Positions 1-11,841 are shown, counted from the stretch's first letter. The stretch: 64,000 nt of DNA from Mycolicibacterium cosmeticum (GCF_000613185.1 NZ_CCBB010000003.1:1798001-1862000); one strand, 5' to 3'. Notes: a model not told the origin generated them from the letters alone. Numbers and translations: made by a program.

Positions 1-294
1 CGCGAACAGGTTGAACGACTGGAACACCATGCCCACGTCCGAGCGCAGTTGCGCGAGCTTGCGGCCCTCCTCGGGCAGCACCTGGCCGTCGATGGAGATG
101 GTGCCCGAGTCGATGGGTTCGAGCCGGTTGATGGTGCGGCACAGGGTCGACTTGCCCGATCCCGACGGCCCGAGGATCACCACCACCTGCCCGCGCGGCA
201 CGTCGAGGTTGATGTCCTTGAGGACATGCAGATCGCCGAAATGCTTGTCGACGTCCTGTATCGAGATCATCGGGACCGAGGTCGCGGTGGTCAT
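1..294 (-). CDS. gluA: Glutamate/polar amino-acid ABC transporter ATP-binding protein, N-terminal 98 residues (partial)
   Basis: This is the start of a cytoplasmic ABC ATPase; the rest of the gene lies left of the window. The translated part begins MTTATSVPMISIQDVDKHFG and carries a Walker A motif (GPSGSGKST) and a Q-loop (GMVFQSFNLF), the spacing expected of a polar amino-acid importer ATPase such as GluA/GlnQ. GluA would power import of glutamate with membrane partners GluC and GluD. It diverges from miaB, as in other mycobacteria. A TAGGGT hexamer ends 8 bases before the ATG, so the transcript may be leaderless. Substrate is inferred from family similarity and synteny. Confidence 0.85.
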   Translation of the reverse strand, partial: MTTATSVPMISIQDVDKHFGDLHVLKDINLDVPRGQVVVILGPSGSGKSTLCRTINRLEPIDSGTISIDGQVLPEEGRKLAQLRSDVGMVFQSFNLFA

Positions 295-302
295 GGGCTC
301 TG

Positions 303-308
303 ACCCTA
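303..308 (-). promoter_or_regulatory. Candidate -10 element (TAGGGT) of gluA
   Basis: The hexamer fits TANNNT and ends 8 bases before the gluA ATG at 294. This is slightly longer than the usual 6-7 base leaderless spacing, so a leaderless start is plausible but not certain. Confidence 0.35.
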
Positions 309-347
309 CCCAGGGAACGCTCAGCTTGGGGCGTATCGGCGCGCCCG

Positions 348-353
348 TAACAT
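348..353 (+). promoter_or_regulatory. Candidate -10 element (TAACAT) for leaderless miaB
   Basis: TAACAT is followed by exactly 7 bases and then GTG at 361. This places the transcription start on the first base of a GTG that is in frame with miaB. The upstream in-frame ATG at 352 would lie inside this -10 element, which favours the GTG start. Confidence 0.5.
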
Positions 354-360
354 GATTGTC

Positions 361-1890
361 GTGACTTCGATGATGGCGCGCGAGGACGAGGCGTCCACCG
401 GCGCCGACGCGCGCCCACGCACCTACCAGGTGCGCACCTACGGCTGCCAGATGAACGTGCACGATTCCGAGCGCCTGGCCGGACTGCTCGACGCCGCCGG
501 GTATGTCCGCGCCGCGGACGGTACCGACGCCGACATCGTGGTGTTCAACACCTGCGCGGTGCGCGAGAACGCCGACAACAAGCTCTACGGCAACCTCAGC
601 CATCTGGCGCCGCGGCGCAGCGCCGACCCGAACATGCAGATCGCCGTCGGCGGGTGCCTGGCGCAGAAGGACCGCGACGCAGTGCTGACCAAGGCGCCCT
701 GGGTGGACGTGGTGTTCGGCACCCACAACATCGGCTCGCTGCCGGTGCTGCTGGAACGCGCCCGCCATCAGCGGGTGGCGCAGGTGGAGATCGCCGAGGC
801 GCTGCAGGAGTTTCCGTCGGCGCTGCCGGCATCACGCGAATCCGCTTACGCGGCATGGGTTTCCATTTCGGTGGGCTGCAACAACACGTGCACGTTCTGC
901 ATCGTCCCGTCGCTGCGCGGCAAGGAGGTGGACCGCAGGCCCGGCGACATCCTGGCCGAGGTGCAGACCCTCGTCGACCAGGGTGTGCTCGAGATCACCC
1001 TGCTGGGGCAGAACGTCAACGCCTACGGCGTGTCGTTCGCCGACCAGGACATCCCGCGCAACCGCGGTGCCTTCGCCGACCTGCTGCGCGCCTGCGGGCG
1101 CATCGACGGGCTGGAACGCGTGCGGTTCACCTCACCGCATCCGGCCGAGTTCACCGACGACGTGATCGAGGCGATGGCGGCCACCCCGAATGTGTGCCCG
1201 ACGCTGCACATGCCGCTGCAGTCGGGCTCCGACCGGATTCTCAAGGCGATGCGCCGGTCCTATCGGGCCGAGCGTTACCTGGGCATCATCGACCGGGTGC
1301 GGGCCGCGATCCCGCACGCCGCGATCACCACCGACATCATCGTCGGCTTCCCGGGGGAGACCGAGGAGGATTTCCAGGCCACCCTGGATGTGGTGCGCCA
1401 GGCCCGGTTCGCCGGCGCGTTCACCTTCCAGTACTCCAAACGGCCCGGCACGCCGGCCGCCGAGCTGCCCGATCAGCTGCCGAAAGCCGTTGTCACCGAA
1501 CGGTATCAACGCCTGATCGCCCTGCAGGAGGAGATCTCCTGGCAGGAGAACAAGGCGCAGATCGGTAGCACCGTCGAGGTCCTGGTGGCCGCCGGCGAGG
1601 GCCGCAAGGACGCCGCCACCGCGCGGATGTCCGGGCGCGCCCGCGACGGCCGACTGGTGCACTTCGCCCCGGGGCAGGCCGACATCCGTCCCGGTGACGT
1701 CGTCACCACCGTGATCACCGGTGCCGCGCCGCATCACCTGACGGCAGACGGTGCCGTGCGCAGCCACCGCCGCACCCGGGCCGGTGATGCGCATGCCGCC
1801 GGGCAGCGCCCGGTGACCGGTGTCGGCCTGGGCATGCCGGGCGTCGGCGCGCCCCCCGCGGCTGCGGCCACGTCGGGATGTGCCCGATGA
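361..1890 (+). CDS. miaB: tRNA-2-methylthio-N6-dimethylallyladenosine synthase MiaB
   Basis: Radical-SAM methylthiotransferase that converts i6A37 to ms2i6A37 in tRNA. With the GTG start it has 509 residues. The N-terminal MTTase domain shows three cluster-binding cysteines, in YGCQMN (C29), FNTCAVRE (C65) and GGCLAQ (C99). The radical-SAM motif CNNTCTFC supplies C173, C177 and C180, and a TRAM-like RNA-binding region follows at roughly 385-455. The last 55 residues are low-complexity. The start was chosen from the TAACAT promoter; an ATG at 352 is the alternative. Its substrate is made by MiaA, encoded 3.7 kb downstream. The stop overlaps the next ATG (ATGA). Confidence 0.95.
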   Translation: MTSMMAREDEASTGADARPRTYQVRTYGCQMNVHDSERLAGLLDAAGYVRAADGTDADIVVFNTCAVRENADNKLYGNLSHLAPRRSADPNMQIAVGGCLAQKDRDAVLTKAPWVDVVFGTHNIGSLPVLLERARHQRVAQVEIAEALQEFPSALPASRESAYAAWVSISVGCNNTCTFCIVPSLRGKEVDRRPGDILAEVQTLVDQGVLEITLLGQNVNAYGVSFADQDIPRNRGAFADLLRACGRIDGLERVRFTSPHPAEFTDDVIEAMAATPNVCPTLHMPLQSGSDRILKAMRRSYRAERYLGIIDRVRAAIPHAAITTDIIVGFPGETEEDFQATLDVVRQARFAGAFTFQYSKRPGTPAAELPDQLPKAVVTERYQRLIALQEEISWQENKAQIGSTVEVLVAAGEGRKDAATARMSGRARDGRLVHFAPGQADIRPGDVVTTVITGAAPHHLTADGAVRSHRRTRAGDAHAAGQRPVTGVGLGMPGVGAPPAAAATSGCAR

Positions 1891-2459
1891 GCGACAAGGA
1901 TTTCGAGGCTTACAAGGGCGATATCGAGGCCGCCGAGCGGCGCGTCGCCGCCGAGATCGACCCCGGCGCCCGCGCGGTGGTGGTCGCCGTGCTGGTGTTG
2001 GTGGTGGCGCTGTCCTTCGTGCTGCCGCATATGGGCTCCACCCGTGGGCTGGACGTGCTGGTCGGCGACCAGACCGCCATCAGCGACGGCGTCGCCCTGC
2101 CGTCGCGGGTGTTCGTCTGGCTCGCACTGGTTTTCGGCGTGGGCTTCTCCATCTTGGCGCTGTTGACCCGGCGCTGGACGCTGGCCTGGATCGCGCTGGC
2201 GGGCACCGCGGTGGCCTGCCCGGCCGGCATGTTGGCGGTCTGGTCGCGCCAGACCGCCACCCACGGCCACCCCGGTCCCGGGATCGGGCTGATCATCGGC
2301 TGGATCGCGGTGATCCTGCTGGCCTACAACTGGGCGCGGGTGGTGTGGTCACGCACCGCGGTGCAGTTGGCCGCCGAGGAACAGCGCCGTCGCGCCCTCG
2401 CCCAGCGCCAGAGCAAGGGCCTGCTCGACGATCTCGGCGACGAAGCGGGCGACGACTAG
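1887..2459 (+). CDS. Conserved mycobacterial membrane protein (Rv2732c-like)
   Basis: About 190 residues. An N-terminal charged segment ([19 protein letters not shown]) is followed by four hydrophobic stretches, near residues 30-50, 82-100, 105-125 and 140-160, and a charged basic/acidic tail. Function is unknown. The start is the ATG that overlaps the miaB stop (ATGA), indicating translational coupling; an in-frame ATG nine bases upstream at 1878 is an alternative. The gene follows miaB in mycobacteria generally, but nothing in the sequence links it biochemically to tRNA modification. Confidence 0.8.
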   Translation: MSDKDFEAYKGDIEAAERRVAAEIDPGARAVVVAVLVLVVALSFVLPHMGSTRGLDVLVGDQTAISDGVALPSRVFVWLALVFGVGFSILALLTRRWTLAWIALAGTAVACPAGMLAVWSRQTATHGHPGPGIGLIIGWIAVILLAYNWARVVWSRTAVQLAAEEQRRRALAQRQSKGLLDDLGDEAGDD

Positions 2460-2468
2460 AGGGCCTGG

Positions 2469-3809
2469 TCAGCGCTTCTTGCTGACGGCCTCGGCCGCGG
2501 TCTCGGCCCACTCGCGCCACTGCGCGGCGCTGGCCCTGGCCTGCTCGGCATCCTTGGTGCGGCCGGCCGCCGCGGCCTTCTCGGCCTGCTTCTCGAACTG
2601 CTCGGCACGCTCGCGGAACTGTTCGGCGCGGGCCACCGCCTCGGCATCCACATGGCTCACCGAGCTGGCATCGCGCACCTTCTTCTCGACCGCGCGCAAC
2701 CGGCGTTCCAGTTCGGCCGCACGTTCCCGCGGCACCTTGCCGATGGCGTCCCACTTGTCGCCGAGCGCCCGGAACGCGGCCCGCGCCGCGTCCGGGTCGC
2801 TCACGTCGATGGCCTCGGCCTCGACCAGCAGCGCCTCCTTGGCCGCGGCGTTGGCCCCGAATTCGGCGTCGCGCTCGGCGTTGACGGCGTTGCGCGCGGC
2901 GAAGAAGGTGTCCTGGGCGGCCTTGAAACGCGCCCACAGGGCGTCGTCGACGTCCTTGGCGGCTCGGCCCGCCGCCTTCCACTGCGCCAGCAGATCCCGG
3001 AAGGTCGCGGCGGTCGCGGCCCACTCGGTGGAATCGCTGAGCGCTTCGGCCTTCTCGCACAGCGCTTCCTTCGCCTGCCGCACGCCCACCCGTTCCCGGT
3101 CCAGCTCGGCGAAGTGCGAGCCACGCCGCCGGTTGAAGGCCTCCCGGGCGGCCGAATACCGCTTCCACAGCGCGTCATCGGTCTTGCGGTCCAACCCGGT
3201 GATGGTGCGCCACTCGTCGAGGATGTCGCGCAGCCGGTCGCCGGCGGCCTTCCACTGGGTGGAGTTCGCGGCGATCTCCTCGGCCTCGGCGGCCAGCGCT
3301 TCCTTGCGCGCGGTCTGGGTGGCCCGGTGTTCGTCACGCCGGGCGCGCTCGGCCGCGGCGGCGTCACCGGCATGCTCGACGATGGCGGTCAGCCGGGCGT
3401 GCACCGCGTCCACGTCGCCCAGCACGGCGGCGGTGGGCAACCCCTCCAGCAGGGCGGCGGCGGCGGCCTTGATCTTGCGGGCATCGCCGCTGCCCGACGC
3501 CAGGCGCGTCTCCAGCAGGGCGACCTCGGTGTGCAGGTCGTCGTAGCGGCGGCCGAAGTGGGCGTAGGCGGCCTCGGCGTCACCGGCCTGCCAGGACCCG
3601 ATGACGCGTTCCCCCGCCGAGGTGATCAGCACGACGGTGCCGTCGGGTTCGACGCGGCCGAACCGGTGCGGATCGACGGCCGGGGTGGTGGGCGGTACGA
3701 CAGCCGGGGCCGCGGCGGCAGCGGCAGCCGGTTTGGGGCCCGGCCGGGGGCCGGGCCGGGGACCTGGGCGCGGTGCGGGCTTGGGAGCGCCTGAATCGCT
3801 GGTCGTCAT
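2469..3809 (-). CDS. DUF349 domain-containing protein
   Basis: 446-residue soluble protein. Residues 1-45 are a proline/alanine-rich linker with repeated RPGP units. They are followed by a short beta region ([15 protein letters not shown]) and then several highly charged helical DUF349 repeats, each with a W-(K/R)-x(2-5)-G type core ([34 protein letters not shown]). The C-terminus is Glu/Lys/Ala-rich and probably coiled coil. DUF349 proteins have no settled function in actinobacteria; a nucleic-acid or ribosome link has been suggested for relatives. A GGAG seven bases before the ATG at 3809 fixes the start and excludes a longer upstream reading. Confidence 0.85.
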   Translation of the reverse strand: MTTSDSGAPKPAPRPGPRPGPRPGPKPAAAAAAAPAVVPPTTPAVDPHRFGRVEPDGTVVLITSAGERVIGSWQAGDAEAAYAHFGRRYDDLHTEVALLETRLASGSGDARKIKAAAAALLEGLPTAAVLGDVDAVHARLTAIVEHAGDAAAAERARRDEHRATQTARKEALAAEAEEIAANSTQWKAAGDRLRDILDEWRTITGLDRKTDDALWKRYSAAREAFNRRRGSHFAELDRERVGVRQAKEALCEKAEALSDSTEWAATAATFRDLLAQWKAAGRAAKDVDDALWARFKAAQDTFFAARNAVNAERDAEFGANAAAKEALLVEAEAIDVSDPDAARAAFRALGDKWDAIGKVPRERAAELERRLRAVEKKVRDASSVSHVDAEAVARAEQFRERAEQFEKQAEKAAAAGRTKDAEQARASAAQWREWAETAAEAVSKKR

Positions 3810-3863
3810 GGGTTTTCTCCACCTCCACGCGGGCTGACCCGCACCTGCCGCGCGACGCGGCGC

Positions 3864-3885
3864 CAATAGCTTCCGCCCGCTATTG
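3864..3885. repeat. Inverted repeat in the DUF349/DMT divergent region
   Basis: Perfect 7-base arms, CAATAGC and GCTATTG, flank the 8-base loop TTCCGCCC. The repeat lies between divergent starts at 3809 and 3999 and could be an operator or an RNA hairpin. Nothing else is recognised in this 189-base gap. Confidence 0.4.
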
Positions 3886-3998
3886 AAGCAGGTCACCGCC
3901 CGACGTGCGTACGGCTTCGCCATGGACCGGGTCCCTCGGTTGCGAGATCACCATCCTTGACGGCACGCTCAGCCCAGCTGAGAGGTTTGGAGTCACCG

Positions 3999-4871
3999 AT
4001 GCACAAAGCGGATATCGCCGCTCTGTTGGCGCTGGGCGCCGCGTTCTTCATCGCCGTCGGCGACGTCATCCATCAGCGCTCGGCGCAGCAGGTGAGCGAC
4101 GAATCCGTCGGCCACCTGCGGCTGTTCGCGCGGCTGCTGCGCGATCGCCGGTGGTGGCTGGGCAGCGTGGTGGCCGGCGCCGGCTTCGGACTGCAGGCCG
4201 CCGCGCTGGGATTCGGGTCCGTCCTGTTGGTGCAGGCCCTGCTGGTGACCTCGCTGCTGTTCGCGCTGCCGATCAACGCGCGCCTGACGCACCGGCGGGT
4301 GACCCGGTTCGAATGGACCTGGGCCGCGCTGCTGGCCGCCTCGGTGGCGGTGATCGTGACCGTCGGCAACCCGACGGCGGGGCACTCCCGGGCGTCGGTG
4401 CAGGTGTGGTTGGCCGTCGGGGCCGTGCTCGGGCCGGTGCTGGTGCTGTGCATCATCGGGGCGCGCATCTGGTCGGGGACGGTGGGTGCGATCCTGCTGG
4501 CCTGCGTGTCCGGCGCCATGTGGGGACTGTTCGCGGTGCTGACCAAGGGGGTGGTCGACCGCCTGCAACACGGCCCGCTGGCGGTGCTGAGCACCCCGGA
4601 GCTGTACGCGTGGGCGCTGGTGGCCGTTGCCGGCACCGGGTGGCAGCAGGCGGCGTTCCGGGCCGGGACCCTCACCGCGTCGCTGCCGGCGATGACGGTC
4701 GCCGAACCGGTGGTGGGCTCGATCCTGGGCATCGTGGTGCTCGGCGAGACGCTGCGGCCCGGCGATGCGGGCTGGATCACGTTGATCGCCGCGGTGCTGG
4801 TCATGGTGGTCGCGACCGGCGCGCTGGCCCGCGGCGAGGCCGGTTGGGCGCAGGAGCCCGCCCGCCCGTAG
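3999..4871 (+). CDS. DMT-family (EamA-like) membrane transporter
   Basis: 290-residue integral membrane protein with about nine to ten hydrophobic helices. It begins with DIAALLALGAAFFIAVGDVI and ends with a helix near 255-280. The internal duplicated helix pattern and the motif around VVLGETLRPGDAGW are typical of drug/metabolite transporter superfamily exporters; the substrate is unknown. The ATG at 3999 is preceded by GGAG at 3989-3992, which is better than the upstream TTG at 3957. Homologues sit next to the dioxygenase-like gene and miaA in mycobacteria (Rv2729c position). Confidence 0.82.
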   Translation: MHKADIAALLALGAAFFIAVGDVIHQRSAQQVSDESVGHLRLFARLLRDRRWWLGSVVAGAGFGLQAAALGFGSVLLVQALLVTSLLFALPINARLTHRRVTRFEWTWAALLAASVAVIVTVGNPTAGHSRASVQVWLAVGAVLGPVLVLCIIGARIWSGTVGAILLACVSGAMWGLFAVLTKGVVDRLQHGPLAVLSTPELYAWALVAVAGTGWQQAAFRAGTLTASLPAMTVAEPVVGSILGIVVLGETLRPGDAGWITLIAAVLVMVVATGALARGEAGWAQEPARP

Positions 4872-4874
4872 CGA

Positions 4875-4880
4875 TAACGT
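4875..4880 (+). promoter_or_regulatory. Candidate -10 element (TAACGT) of the dioxygenase-like gene/miaA operon
   Basis: TAACGT lies just after the stop of the transporter gene and is followed by 7 bases and then GTG at 4888. This suggests a leaderless internal promoter for the 4888-to-dapF run. Confidence 0.45.
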
Positions 4881-4887
4881 GGTCCGG

Positions 4888-5628
4888 GTGTTGGCCGCCA
4901 TCGCCGTGATCCCGTCGGCTCCCGTGCTGGTGCCCGAGCTGTCCGGAGCGGCCCCGGACGTGACCGCCGAACTCGTCGACGCGCGTACCGCCGTCAGGAC
5001 CGCGGCCGCCGCGTTGCCGTCGCGCTGGATCGTCGTGGGCTCCGGCCGCGCCGACGCGCTCATCGGGCCCGACGCGGTCGGCACGTTCGCCGGCTACGGC
5101 GTCGACCTGCGGGTGCAGCTCGCGCCGGGGGCGGCCTGTGCCCTGACCGAGTTGCCGCTGTGCGCGCTGATCGCCGGCTGGGTGCGCGGGTTGGCGGCAC
5201 CCGGCGCGCGGGCCGAGGTCCGGGTGTACCGCGACGATCTGGACGCCGCGACCGCCGTGGCCACCGGCCGCGCCCTGCGCACCGAGATCGATGCCGCCGC
5301 CGACGCGGTCGGGGTGCTGGTGGTCGCCGACGGTGCGAACACCCTGACCCCGTCGGCGCCCGGTGGGCACGACCCGGATTCGGTTGCGCTGCAGGCGATG
5401 CTGGACGACGCACTGGCCGCGGGCGACACCGCGGCACTGGCCCGGGTGGGCGCCGGCGTGGTCGGCCGGGTGGCCTATCAGGTGCTGGCCGGGTTGGGCG
5501 CGCCCGCCGAGGCCATCGAGCTGTACCGGGGTGCGCCCTACGGCGTCGGCTACTTCGCCGGGGTGTGGCGTCCGGCGGGGTGGACCCCGGCGGTCGGGGA
5601 ATCTGCGACCGGGGGATCTGCACCGTGA
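4888..5628 (+). CDS. Class III extradiol dioxygenase-like protein (Rv2728c-like)
   Basis: 246 residues with the fold signature of the LigB/MEMO class. The N-terminus is [18 protein letters not shown], a core strand reads [10 protein letters not shown], and the C-terminus is [14 protein letters not shown]. The histidine-rich metal site of true extradiol dioxygenases is not evident, so I would not assign enzymatic activity. The GTG at 4888 was preferred because a TAACGT -10 ends seven bases before it; an in-frame GTG at 4879 is the alternative. Its stop overlaps the miaA start (GTGA), so the two are translated as a unit. Confidence 0.75.
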   Translation: MLAAIAVIPSAPVLVPELSGAAPDVTAELVDARTAVRTAAAALPSRWIVVGSGRADALIGPDAVGTFAGYGVDLRVQLAPGAACALTELPLCALIAGWVRGLAAPGARAEVRVYRDDLDAATAVATGRALRTEIDAAADAVGVLVVADGANTLTPSAPGGHDPDSVALQAMLDDALAAGDTAALARVGAGVVGRVAYQVLAGLGAPAEAIELYRGAPYGVGYFAGVWRPAGWTPAVGESATGGSAP

Positions 5629-6527
5629 CCCGACCGGTGGCCGTGATCGGGCCGACCGGGACCGGCAAGTCGGCGCTCGCGCTGGACATCGCCGAGCGGC
5701 TCGGCGGGGAGATCGTCAACGCCGACGCGATGCAGCTGTACCGGGGGATGGACATCGGGACCGCCAAGGTGGCGGTCGAGCAGCGCCGCGGCATCCCGCA
5801 CCACCAGCTCGACGTCCTCGACGTCACGGTGAACGCGTCGGTCGCCCGCTACCAGGAACGCGCCGCCGCCGATATCGAGGCGATCATGGACCGCGGCGCG
5901 GTGCCGGTGATCGTCGGCGGCTCGATGCTCTACATCCAATCGCTGCTGGACCAGTGGTCGTTCCCGGCCACCGACCCCACGGTGCGGGCCCGCTGGGAGG
6001 CGCGGCTGGCCGAGGTGGGCGTGGCGGCGCTGCACGACGAGCTGCGCCGCGTCGACCCGCAGGCCGCCGCCTCGATCCTGGCCACCGACGGCCGCCGCAT
6101 CGTCCGCGCGCTCGAGGTGGTGGAGTTGACGGGCCAGCCGTTCGCCGCGTCGGCGCCACGGATCGGCACGCCGCGCTGGGACACGGTGATCATCGGATTG
6201 GATTGGGACACCGAGCTTTTGGACGAGCGGCTGCGGCAGCGCACCGATGCGATGTTCGACGAGGGGCTGGTCGCCGAGGTCACCGGCCTGATCGAGGTGG
6301 GCCTGCGCACCGGGGTGACGGCGTCGCGGGCGCTGGGCTATGCGCAGGTGCTGGCCGACCTGGACGCCGGCGGGGACGGCTCGGCCGCTCGTGTTCCCAC
6401 CTTCATGGGCACCCGCCGCTACGTGCGCAGGCAGCGCTCCTGGTTCCGCCGGGACCACCGGGTGAACTGGCTCGACGGTTCGGCATCGGACCTGGCCGAT
6501 ACCGCGGTCGCTATCCTGGACAGGTGA
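5625..6527 (+). CDS. miaA: tRNA dimethylallyltransferase MiaA
   Basis: 300-residue enzyme that transfers the dimethylallyl group from DMAPP to A37 of tRNAs reading UNN codons, giving i6A, the substrate of MiaB encoded upstream. The P-loop GPTGTGKS is at residues 9-16, followed by the substrate-binding segment [10 protein letters not shown] (32-41). GTAKV, the HHQLDVLDV segment and the C-terminal [18 protein letters not shown] region match the family. The GTG start overlaps the preceding stop, and the gene ends in a GTGA overlap with dapF. Length and synteny (Rv2727c) agree. Confidence 0.95.
   Translation: MTRPVAVIGPTGTGKSALALDIAERLGGEIVNADAMQLYRGMDIGTAKVAVEQRRGIPHHQLDVLDVTVNASVARYQERAAADIEAIMDRGAVPVIVGGSMLYIQSLLDQWSFPATDPTVRARWEARLAEVGVAALHDELRRVDPQAAASILATDGRRIVRALEVVELTGQPFAASAPRIGTPRWDTVIIGLDWDTELLDERLRQRTDAMFDEGLVAEVTGLIEVGLRTGVTASRALGYAQVLADLDAGGDGSAARVPTFMGTRRYVRRQRSWFRRDHRVNWLDGSASDLADTAVAILDR
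6512..6517 (+). promoter_or_regulatory. Candidate internal -10 element (TATCCT) for leaderless dapF
   Basis: TATCCT sits inside the last codons of miaA and is followed by 6 bases and then the dapF GTG at 6524. It could provide dapF transcription independent of miaA. Confidence 0.45.
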
Positions 6528-7390
6528 GGTTTGCGAAAGGGCACGGCACGCAGAACGACTTCGTCGTGCTTCCCGACCTCGACGCCGCCCTGGACCTGAC
6601 CCCCGAGGCCGTCGCCGCCCTGTGCGACCGGCGCCGCGGGCTCGGTGCCGACGGTGTCCTGCGCGTCACCACCGCCGGCGCCGCCCTGGCCGCCGGGGTT
6701 TTCCCGGCGCTGCCCGAAGGGGTGGCCGCGGGTGACTGGTACATGGACTACCGCAACGCCGACGGGTCGATCGCCCAGATGTGCGGTAACGGGGTCCGGG
6801 TGTTCACGCACTACCTGCGGGCCGCCGGCCTGGAGCAGCGCGACGAGTTCGTGGTCGGATCGCTGGCCGGGCCGCGCCCGGTGGTGGTGCACCGGCACGA
6901 CGATGTCGATGCCGAGGTGACCGTCGACATGGGCAAGGCCAACGTGCTGGGCAGCGGATCGGCGGTGGTCGCCGGCCGCGGCTTCGACGGGTTGGCCGTC
7001 GACGTCGGCAACCCGCACCTGGCCTGTGTCACGGATCTGAGCACGACGGCGCTGGCGGTGCTCGACGTCGCCGCGCCGGTGTCCTTCGACGCCGAACAGT
7101 TCCCCGAGGGCGTCAACGTCGAGGTGCTCACCAAGCCGGTGAACGGCGCCGTCTCGATGCGCGTGCACGAACGCGGTGTCGGCGAAACCCGTTCCTGCGG
7201 AACGGGAACCGTCGCCGCCGCGGTCGCCGCCCTGCAACATGCCGGGGAGAGCACGGGCACGCTGCGGGTCCGCATTCCCGGCGGCGAGGTCACCGTCACC
7301 GTCACCGAGGCCACCAGCTTTCTGCGCGGCCCGTCCGTACTCGTCGCGACCGGCGAGCTCGCCGACCAGTGGTGGCGCAACCCGGCGTGA
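6524..7390 (+). CDS. dapF: Diaminopimelate epimerase DapF
   Basis: 288-residue cytoplasmic enzyme interconverting LL- and meso-diaminopimelate, needed for lysine and for the mycobacterial peptidoglycan cross-link. Both catalytic cysteines are present: C87 in MCGNGVR and C225 in SCGTGT. The N-terminal [11 protein letters not shown] motif is also characteristic. The GTG start overlaps the miaA stop by four bases (GTGA) and lies six bases after a TATCCT hexamer, so the gene may be both translationally coupled and independently transcribed as a leaderless message. Confidence 0.96.
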   Translation: MRFAKGHGTQNDFVVLPDLDAALDLTPEAVAALCDRRRGLGADGVLRVTTAGAALAAGVFPALPEGVAAGDWYMDYRNADGSIAQMCGNGVRVFTHYLRAAGLEQRDEFVVGSLAGPRPVVVHRHDDVDAEVTVDMGKANVLGSGSAVVAGRGFDGLAVDVGNPHLACVTDLSTTALAVLDVAAPVSFDAEQFPEGVNVEVLTKPVNGAVSMRVHERGVGETRSCGTGTVAAAVAALQHAGESTGTLRVRIPGGEVTVTVTEATSFLRGPSVLVATGELADQWWRNPA

Positions 7391-7442
7391 CGAAATTCGG
7401 ATGCACCGTCGCGGGCCGGCATGACACCATCGGAAGCCGCCC

Positions 7443-8845
<1,403 letters not shown>

Positions 8846-8849
<4 letters not shown>

Positions 8850-10480
8850 GCCGCCGCCTTCGTCGTCGCGCCGTCGTCCTTCGCGGGCTGGGAGGCGTCG
8901 GATTCGGCGGTGGCCGCGGGCTTTTCGGTCTTGTCCGGTTCGGTCCCGTCGGGTGTGCTCTCCGGCTTGGTCGCGGGTTCGGTGCCGGGCTTGGTGGTGT
9001 CGGCGGCCTTGACGCCGTGCTTGCCGGTCAGTGCCTGGCCGAATTGCCGAACCAGCTGGGCCAGCGGGCCTGCCCCGATCGGGCCGCGCACCTTGGGCCG
9101 CACCGGCTCCGGTGTGGCCGCGGGTTCGGTCGTCTTGGTGTCGGTGGGTTCGGCTTCCGCACTGGTGTTGTCCGCCACCGTCTTCGGGTTGTCGACCTTC
9201 GTGGTATCCGCCTTCGTCGTGTCGATCGCGGTGTCTTCGGTCTTGGCGGTGTCGGCGGTCTTGGCGGCCGTCAGGTTGACGGTCGAGTCCTTGGCCGCCG
9301 CCAGGCTGGTGGTCGGGGTGGTGGTGACCGGTTGGGGGGCCTTGGGCACCTTGACACCGATATCGGCCAGGGCGGCCTGCACGCCCTCGCCGAGGGCCTT
9401 GATCACGTCGCCGGCTAGCTTGACCGGGTTGATGTTGAGCGGGATCAGCCGGAACGGTGCCGGTACGCCCGGGCTGAGGCTGCGGTCGTAGCCGGTGTCG
9501 ATGAGCACCCGCAGCACCGGCTCGAGCAGGTCGACGATGGGCTTGATGATGAAGCTGGTGTGGGTGAAGCCACCGAACTCGAGGAACGGGCGCACGAGCG
9601 GCAGCGTCCTGGTCGGGATGGTGATGTAGCGGGTGTCGCCGTAGTCGGTCTGGTTGGCCGGGTCGGCGATCTGGGCGGCCAGTTCGGCAGGCGTATAGTC
9701 GTCGGGCAGCTCGTCGGGGGTGCTCTTGCCGTCCGGTGACAGATACGTGCCGTGCACGTACCAGAATCCGGCGATGGCGTTCAGCGCCGCGAGCGCGTTG
9801 AGCGGATACAGCGGGAAGTCCGAGACGCCGTCGTACTCGAACGCGATGTCGGTGGCGCAGATGTGATCGCAGGTGTCGGTCGGGGCCGGCAGCCCGAAGG
9901 TGGCGTCCAGGATCGGGACGTGGCCGAGGAAGGCGAGTCGTTCGAAGAGGCCGCCGTTGGGGCGGTTGGTGTTTCCGATCATCACGAAGGACAGGTAGTG
10001 CTGGTCCTTGGGCAGGTAGCCGAGATTGCGCTTCTCGCGGCTGACGATATTGCCGCCCTGTGAGTACCCGAAGATGACGATCGGGGCGTTGGCCGGATTC
10101 TGGGCCAGCGTGTTCACGAGCGTGGAATTGAGATTGGACAGTCCGGCCCCGGTCGACACGTCCCACTTGGCACCGTCGAGGCCGCCCCAGCCGGGAAGCG
10201 GAATGGGCCAGAACTGGGCCGGATAGTCGATGGGCTTCAGGTTGCAGTTGGCGGTCGTGGTGCATCCGGAGGGCGACCAGGTGTCCGACGGCGCGATGTA
10301 GTACTTGAGCGCATTGGTCATGTAGTCCGTCACGTCACCCGCTTTGGGGGTTCCGGTCCCGGGCACGATGAGGGCGGTCGCGGCCAGCGCCACGGCCATG
10401 CCCAGCACCGACGCGATGGTCAGGAACACCGCGGTCAGCAGCGCGAATACGGTCAATACGGATCGTCGTGCGATATGCAT
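8846..10480 (-). CDS. Secreted/membrane-anchored PE-PPE-domain serine hydrolase with disordered tail
   Basis: 544 residues. An uncleaved signal anchor or signal peptide spans about 8-34. A PE-PPE (cutinase-like alpha/beta hydrolase) domain covers about 37-330, with nucleophile motif GYSQGG (Ser140) and the opening ALIVPGTGTP typical of this family. Cysteine pairs (73/79 and the DTCDHIC segment) may form disulfides. From about 385 to the end the protein is Thr/Lys/Asp/Pro-rich low complexity, interrupted by one ordered-looking stretch (GPLAQLVRQFGQALTGKHG). No PE or PPE domain is attached. Likely an extracellular esterase/lipase acting in the envelope; the substrate is unknown. GAGGTG precedes the ATG at 10480. 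Not part of the M. tuberculosis gene order here. Confidence 0.8.
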
Positions 10481-10586
10481 CTGCCCACCTCGTGATCGGA
10501 CGGCACGTGCCCCCAGCGATCGTCGCACCGCGGCGGCGTAACGGAGACGTAAATAGCGAATTTGCGCTGCAGGCCGGAATTGAAAG

Positions 10587-10601
10587 TAGAATCTGATTCT
10601 A
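10587..10601. promoter_or_regulatory. Palindromic operator upstream of the thiolase/DUF35/ACAD/TetR operon
   Basis: TAGAATC-T-GATTCTA is a perfect 15-base palindrome 35 bases before the ATG at 10636. A TAATAT -10-like hexamer overlaps its right edge (10600-10605). It resembles the general shape of KstR-type TetR sites. The TetR gene at the end of the operon (14505-15101) is the natural candidate to bind it. Confidence 0.6.
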
Positions 10602-10635
10602 ATATTGTCGATCCGGTCGACGAAGGGAGCGCCGG

Positions 10636-11841
10636 ATGGGACTGCGGGGTGAGGCCGCGATCGTCGGCTTTCACGAACTGCCGGCCACCCGAAAGCCGTC
10701 CGGCAAGCCGGAGTTCATCATCGAACAGTGGGCCCGGCTGGCCGCCGCGGCGATCGCCGACGCGGGCCTGTCCGCCGATCAGGTCGACGGGCTGGTCACC
10801 TGCGGGGTGATGGAATCCCAGCTGTTCGTCCCGTCCACCGTCGCCGAGTATCTGGGGCTGGCGGTCAACTTCGCCGAGATCGTCGACCTCGGTGGGGCGT
10901 CCGGGGCGGCCATGGTGTGGCGCGCTGCGGCGGCCATCGAGTTGGGCATCTGCCGGGCGGTGCTGTGCGCCATTCCGGCCAACTACCTGACCCCGATGTC
11001 CGAGCAGCGGCCGTACGACCCGGGCGACGCCCTGTATTTCGGTGCGTCCAGCTTCCGGTACGGTTCGCCCCAGGCCGAATTCGAGATCCCGTACGGCTAC
11101 CTCGGCCAGAACGGGCCGTACGCCCAGGTCGCCCAGATGTACGCCGCCGCATACGGTTACGACGAGGCGGCGATGGCCAAGATCGTCGTCGATCAGCGGG
11201 TCAACGCCAATCACACCCCCGGCGCGGTGTTCAGGGACAAACCGCTGACCATCGCCGACGTGCTGGACAGCCCCGTCATCGCCTCACCGCTGCACATGCT
11301 GGAGATCGTCATGCCGTGCATGGGCGGGTCGGCGGTGCTGATCACGAACGCCGAACTGGCTCGCACGAGCCGGAACCGGCCGGTGTGGGTCAAGGGTTTC
11401 GGCGAACGCGTGCCCTACAAGTCGCCGGTGTACGCGGCCGACCCGCTGCAGACGCCGATGATCACGGTCGCCGGCTCGGCATTCGGCATGGCCGGGCTGA
11501 CGCCCGCCGATATGGACATGGTGTCGATCTACGACTGCTACACCATCACCGCGCTGCTCACCCTCGAGGACGCCGGGTTCTGCGAGAAGGGCAAGGGCAT
11601 GCAGTTCGTCACCGACCACGACCTCACCTTCCGCGGTGACTTCCCGATGAACACCGCCGGCGGCCAACTGGGCTACGGCCAGCCCGGCAATGCCGGTGGG
11701 ATGCACCACATCTGCGATGCCACCCGCCAGCTCATGGGCCGGGCGGGGGAGACCCAGGTGTCCGATTGTCACCGCGCTTTCGTCTCCGGCAACGGCGGTG
11801 TGCTCAGCGAACAGGAAGCACTCGTGCTGGAGGGCGACTAG
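10636..11841 (+). CDS. SCP-x/thiolase-like lipid-transfer protein (Ltp family)
   Basis: 401 residues with the thiolase superfamily layout: N-terminal AAIVGFHE, central DLGGASGAAMVWRAAAAIELG, and the late motif MNTAGGQLGYGQPGNAG. The nucleophile position of biosynthetic thiolases lacks a Cys (DLGGASG instead), which is normal for SCP2-thiolase/Ltp proteins. Several of these act as retro-aldolases on steroid or acyl side chains together with a DUF35 partner. The next gene encodes such a partner and starts immediately after the stop (TAGATG). A CoA-ester substrate is inferred from the operon; its identity is unknown. Confidence 0.8.
   Translation: MGLRGEAAIVGFHELPATRKPSGKPEFIIEQWARLAAAAIADAGLSADQVDGLVTCGVMESQLFVPSTVAEYLGLAVNFAEIVDLGGASGAAMVWRAAAAIELGICRAVLCAIPANYLTPMSEQRPYDPGDALYFGASSFRYGSPQAEFEIPYGYLGQNGPYAQVAQMYAAAYGYDEAAMAKIVVDQRVNANHTPGAVFRDKPLTIADVLDSPVIASPLHMLEIVMPCMGGSAVLITNAELARTSRNRPVWVKGFGERVPYKSPVYAADPLQTPMITVAGSAFGMAGLTPADMDMVSIYDCYTITALLTLEDAGFCEKGKGMQFVTDHDLTFRGDFPMNTAGGQLGYGQPGNAGGMHHICDATRQLMGRAGETQVSDCHRAFVSGNGGVLSEQEALVLEGD

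Noticed and set aside
654..1568. Long overlapping reading frames inside miaB and most other genes (several over 300 codons, such as 7506-10265 minus and 26144-29215 plus)
   Set aside because: They are frame shadows produced by high GC: they lack family motifs, have Arg/Pro/Gly-rich composition and coincide with genes supported by motifs and starts.
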